Positions 60,801 to 64,000 of a stretch of 64,000 nt of DNA are shown one piece after another (positions within the stretch are counted from its first letter, which is position 1; the number at the start of each line of letters is the position of its first letter). The stretch comes from Apostichopus japonicus (lineage: Eukaryota > Echinodermata > Holothuroidea > Aspidochirotida > Stichopodidae). The stretch covers positions 28,905,554 through 28,969,553 of the forward strand of contig NC_092562.1 of NCBI RefSeq assembly GCF_037975245.1. The letters are read 5' to 3'. The notes beneath the pieces were generated by a model. The model saw only the letters and a program-made list of their open reading frames with translations, had not been told where the DNA came from and made no database searches. The translations under genes and the position numbers were made by a program.

Positions 60801-63800
60801 GTCTCTCTTACTTTAAACGTTAATAATAACTGACCGAAAATATAAGATTTGAACTGGGAATATATTTAAATCACGTATGATATTGAGTAATAAACTATGT
60901 GTCTATTCAACAGACTCTAACAATGCAATCGTATCTAAAGTGAAGAACATCTTATGTGTTGCGATCACCGAACAAATTGTACACATTCTGTAACAAATGA
61001 TAATCAAATCTTTCAATATGTATAAATCAGACAGTAAGTGATGACACGCTTACCCGAGTCGTCTTTGCTATTATCATTCCTCATTTTCATGTTTTTCTTG
61101 AACTGGGAATATATTTAAATCACGTATGATATTGAGTAACAAACTATGTGTCTATTCAACAGACTCTAACAATGCAATCGTATCTAAAGTGAAGAACATC
61201 TTATGTGTTGCGATCACCGAACAACTTGTACACATTCTGTAACAAATGATAATCAAATCTTTCAATATGTATAAATCAGACAGTAAGTGATGAAACGCTT
61301 ACCCGAGTCATCTTTGCTATTATCATTCCTCATTTTCATGTTTTTCTTGCTTTCTATAGATAACAGAAACATTCTGAAGAAAAAAAAAACATACAAATTC
61401 TTTTTTAATATCACGGTAGTTCCATTACAGAAATGCTTACATAGATTAAAGATAACTGAATAATCACCGTCAAAATTTGTCTCTATTTGATAGCATCCCG
61501 ATAACAAGGCACAGGGGACAATACAATCAAAGCCTGTCTAGACGGTTTTTATCAAATGTGATTTCGGATTGTGTTTAAAGATTTAGCAATGTAACATGAC
61601 GTTTATGTAATATATGAAATCACAGGGGAATAAAAAAAATGTATCACTAAAAATTAGAACAATACATCTTTACCTTCTGCATAGAACAGCGATCACCAAT
61701 AAAGCCAGAACCAGAGATGGTATAATCGAAAAGACGTAGGGAAACGTCTTACCAAGAACGACTTGGCTTGTTAACTCTGTAAAGGAATAGCTAAACTATG
61801 ACTATGAAACAGTTTTATAACATTCATAGAAATACCTTCTAATGAATGTAACGATGATGAAATTTTAAAGATGTAAGGAATAGCTAAACTATGACTATGA
61901 AACAGTTTTATAACATTCATAGAAATACCTTCTAATGAATGTAACGATGAAGAAATTTTAAAGATGTAAGGAAGTCAGCGCTATTTGCCTTATCATCAGT
62001 ACGATCGAATAACATTGAAGGAAGCAATTAAACCACTGATGACTTGCTTCGTCATTCACCAGACAAACAAGGCAAGTATCATACAGGAATCGGGAAGATT
62101 AGCAACGTGGTGAATAGTAATGAGCAATTATAATGTCATCGAGAAGTATTATCGAATTTGTAAATAAATGGAAAATACCTTTGAATCTGGACTTATACAA
62201 CTTTAGCCATTTAAGATAAATAGAAACATCAGTTTACGGTAAAGAATGATAAACGTTTCAGGGATAACATGTCATTATATGTCAACTAGGTAGCAACCTT
62301 CATGGTAAGCCAAAGTGATCACGTTACCTATGGTGGTATTGCATTCAATAGTAGTAGGCTGACTGGAACAACCGGCGTAATTTTTCACAGTGATGAAGAA
62401 CGTATAAGTAGTTCCAGGTTCGAGATTCATAAATGTGAAATCATTCTGTGATTGGTTAAAGGTTCTTGCAGTGGAGGAATTGTCATGTGAACTTTCGTAA
62501 AAGATTTCAAATTGATAAGGATGTTTTAAATCACACCCCAAACAGTCATAGTCCCAAGATTCAGGTAGCTGTAACATGAAAGTCAATTTGATTAAATACA
62601 TCACAGTTTTATTAAACATTTCTGGCTGTTTCTATCTGTTTAGATTGTAAAAATATACATAGAAATCGTATATTCCGAATTTAAATAACAAAGGACACAA
62701 CAATGGGCACGTTTCCCAAATTGACACATTTACATCAATGGTTCTAGATTATTTAAATTTGAGAAAACTTCCAATAATTTGTGTATCATTGAGCTTGGCA
62801 TAAACCTCATAATGTAAACAATGTGTTACAACATACGAGTCGTTGGCAGCCCGTTGCTATACTATTCATTTTCTGTATCACTTCAATCATGCTTGTTAAG
62901 AAGGTAATCTTGTGCAGACGGCAAAACTCAAATGATTGGTGCGTTGCATTGGTCGTTACTATTGATTCTAAAACACACAACCATGACCCTCATGACCTTG
63001 ACCATACACATTTTTATTTCAACATTCCATAAGTCAGACACTTCCAATTGAGAGTCGCATTTGATTAATACTTTTACGGACAAGTGTCCGGGCGACTAGC
63101 TTTCAGAATGAATGGAATTGTTACAGTAATCAATCGGGAATGTTGATGAAATACCTTCGGAAGGGTGTACCAGTTTAATCACTGCTGCTGTTTTATGTAA
63201 ACTTACAAGATGTGGCACTATTGCTAGAAGTTGGGGCCTACTAATAAACGCAAAGAACTGCTCAGTATCATACTATATATTTTTATGTGGCTGTAACCAT
63301 GCATACACCTCATATAACATTTAAGCCGAATTGAGTATTCATGCGTAGTAGCTGAAGTAAATGGAATACTACCTGCCAGCTAAGCTTAATAGATGTTTGG
63401 TTTACGTCTGAAGTATTCACATCGATTGGTGTATCCGCGACACCTGAAAGAAGGAATTGGTAAAAAAAAATGATGTATTACTTTTCTTGTTAAGCTTATG
63501 GATTTACATTATGGTAGCCTACTCACTCAAATAATGGGTGTTCGCTCCATTCTAATAGTGATTGCTTGTTTATTTTTCTCGGAAAGCGTATTTAATATTA
63601 GCTTAATATTACTATATATAAAGTCAACTAGAAGCTCACCAATTGAATCAGTAATGGTGACGTATTCCATTTTTGTACTCCGGCTTTCGCTTCCAACATT
63701 AGTTCTAACAGTCACGGTTACCTCGTACTCTGTGCATTTGCGCAAATTGCTTATAATATGGTGACGTCTACCCTTTTCCGCTACTGAAGTCTCTTCCGTA

Positions 63801-64000
63801 GTTTTGTTTGTCTCTCGATAGCGAACAATGACGTCATAATCAAGAGTTGGGTTACAATTGATATCTTTAACAGAAACATTGCCAGTCTGCCAAATTTGAA
63901 ATCAAAAACAATTTGAAAGAATTTTGATGTTTAGTTTGAATTCGAATTCTGACGACTAACTTTGGTTGCTGTATACTACCTAAACATCAAGCATGACCAT
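47612..64000 (-). CDS. Gene C: FN3-containing receptor tyrosine phosphatase, 5'-partial, 21 exons in window
   Basis: The gene runs off the right edge; 836 aa are in the window. Exons (5' to 3'): 63886-63640, 63443-63373, 62568-62328, 61776-61674, 61349-61303, 60397-60234, 59704-59617, 58984-58908, 58302-58266, 57898-57801, 55001-54873, 54313-54165, 53523-53388, 52719-52582, 51809-51710, 51294-51215, 50682-50554, 49965-49819, 49504-49383, 49092-48957, 47683-47612. Phases join throughout (2511 nt). Order: end of one FN3 repeat, a complete FN3 repeat, membrane helix, D1 with WPD and HCSAGCGRTG (window residues Cys483, Arg489), D2 with QCLDGVSQCG, and tail IYANV. The 47-nt exon uses an AAAG acceptor chosen for frame; an extra small exon there is possible. 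D1 keeps every catalytic residue and is the most canonical of the three. Confidence 0.9.
47938..48740. repeat. ACT/CTA trinucleotide microsatellite, about 0.8 kb
   Basis: Near-continuous ACT repeats with interspersed AAT, CTT and GCT variants fill 47938-48740, flanked on both sides by degenerate GTA/TAG repeats. It sits in gene C's last intron. Poly-Thr, poly-Val and poly-Leu reading frames here are products of the repeat. Confidence 0.97.
51851..52053. mobile_element. Same element family, copy 4 (full inverted repeat)
   Basis: Two arms of about 75 bp (from AAAAGTAAGTTGGCCTGACG to its inverse at 52050) with an inner AACAGT...ACTGTT arm make a near-perfect palindrome in a gene C intron. In this copy the core reads GATCAAAAC instead of GATCGAAAC in one arm. 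Confidence 0.8.
52105..52389. mobile_element. hAT-like MITE, 285 bp, in gene C intron
   Basis: Ends CAGGCGCGTAGCCAGG and the inverse of CAGGCGCGTAGTCAAG. Flanks GATGCTTT and GATGAATT match at six of eight bases, a decayed 8-bp duplication. Holds the shared module CTATCTAAGCGTAGCGCC in inverse orientation. Confidence 0.8.
52582..60397 (-). CDS. Gene C D1 catalytic phosphatase domain
   Basis: The entry exon 60397-60234 carries ISLHDLQSYVREMKLNEDGF, then [11 protein letters not shown] (Phe315 replacing Tyr), [51 protein letters not shown] with an intact WPD (449-451), HCSAGCGRTG, and VQVVEQYQFIFET. All catalytic residues are present. Signature and FWRM exons are 136 and 98 nt, exactly as in genes A and B. 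The intron between 55001 and 57801 contains the 2.2-kb transposon at 55574-57763. Confidence 0.93.
55574..57763. mobile_element. TIR DNA transposon, 2.19 kb, 5-bp TSD, in gene C intron
   Basis: Same termini as 6670-9937 (CAGGTGCGTATCCAGG and inverse), with the duplication ATAAT at 55569-55573 and 57764-57768. Internal sequence matches the other copy nearly throughout except for the element nested at 7332-8418. It also carries the MITE at 56696-57072. No intact transposase. Confidence 0.88.
56696..57072. mobile_element. hAT-like MITE inside 55574-57763
   Basis: Starts CAGTGGCGGAACGTCC and ends CTCCGCCACTG, with CCGCCGCG on both sides. Same position in the host transposon as 8888-9265. Confidence 0.87.
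61052..61349 (-). repeat. 249-bp tandem duplication containing a gene C juxtamembrane exon
   Basis: The segment starting GAACTGGG at 60851 recurs at 61100 with a period of 249 bp and only a few differences. The duplicated unit includes most of the exon at 61349-61303 and its donor, so a second near-copy of the exon lies at about 61099-61052. That copy has a CAG acceptor (CCCAG) formed by the junction. Its phase does not fit the neighbouring exons: used alone or in series it leads to a stop. Confidence 0.85.
61674..61776 (-). CDS. Gene C transmembrane exon
   Basis: The exon encodes ELTSQVVLGK followed by a hydrophobic run TFPYVFSIIPSLVLALLVIA, then VLCR and the basic SKKNMKMR of the next exon. 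The helix of about 21 residues plus stop-transfer charges marks the membrane crossing between FN3 and the cytosolic part. Phase 1 in, phase 2 out. Confidence 0.88.
61782..61967. repeat. 93-bp tandem duplication upstream of gene C transmembrane exon
   Basis: AAGGAATAGCTAAACTATGA through GAAATTTTAAAGATGT occurs twice with a 93-bp period and almost no differences, directly next to the acceptor of the transmembrane exon. Confidence 0.92.
62328..63886 (-). CDS. Gene C fibronectin type III repeats (3 exons)
   Basis: Exon 63886-63640 is the C-terminal two thirds of one FN3 repeat: LDYDVIVRYRE, then CTEYEVTVTVRTNVGSES, the typical Y-x-V-x-V-x-x-x-N-x-x-G F/G-strand pattern. Exons 63443-63373 and 62568-62328 form a second full repeat: TPIDVNTSDVNQTSIKLSWQ (A and B strands with Trp), then YQFEIFYES, NLEPGTTYTFFITVKNYAG. 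Cysteines CLGC and GCSSQPTTIEC could make disulphides. Several N-x-S/T sites are present (NQT, NSS, NQS, NTT). FN3 exons are bounded by phase-1 introns, as is usual in RPTPs. More repeats probably lie beyond 64000. Confidence 0.9.

Overview
This is eukaryotic, animal-type DNA: AT-rich, with short exons in long introns, GT/AG splice sites, and many non-autonomous DNA transposons, SINE copies and microsatellites. The gene family and the repeat content suggest a marine invertebrate, plausibly a deuterostome such as an echinoderm. That assignment is inference; nothing in the window proves the species.

All recognisable protein-coding sequence is on the minus strand. It forms three head-to-tail receptor-type protein tyrosine phosphatase (RPTP) genes, which I assembled exon by exon with matching intron phases. 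Gene A (374-23664, 24 coding exons, 806 aa) is complete: signal peptide, a short basic ectodomain of about 70 residues, one membrane helix, a juxtamembrane segment made from very small exons, an active-type D1, a degenerate D2, and a C-terminal YVNM tail. Its layout and length resemble vertebrate PTP-alpha/epsilon. Gene B (27877-45680, 20 coding exons, 684 aa) appears complete but has no ectodomain: an N-terminal membrane anchor leads straight into a basic cytosolic linker, then D1 and D2. Gene C (47612 to beyond 64000, 21 exons in the window, 836 aa) lacks its 5' end. It has fibronectin type III sequence outside, one membrane helix, D1, D2, and a tail ending IYANV.

All three D1 domains keep the HCSAGxGRTG catalytic loop. 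All three D2 domains have lost the catalytic arginine (L, L and Q), and gene C's D2 also lost the histidine of the HC pair. In D1 the WPD motif reads WGD in A and WDD in B, but is normal in C. All three D1 domains read KNRF where most classical PTPs have KNRY. The signature exon is exactly 136 nt in all six domains, which supports descent by tandem duplication of one two-domain gene, with the extracellular parts diverging.

The introns and the two intergenic gaps (23665-27876 and 45681-47611) carry the rest. There are nested TIR transposons with readable target-site duplications (6670-9937 and 55574-57763, several hAT-like 8-bp-TSD elements). There are four copies of an element whose core resembles Penelope/hammerhead motifs, a tRNA-derived SINE (about 32431), and a U2 snRNA-like insert (22466-22655). 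There is also a 1.3-kb 32-bp minisatellite open in several frames (33990-35316), and a large ACT repeat (47938-48740). I see no convincing plus-strand gene.
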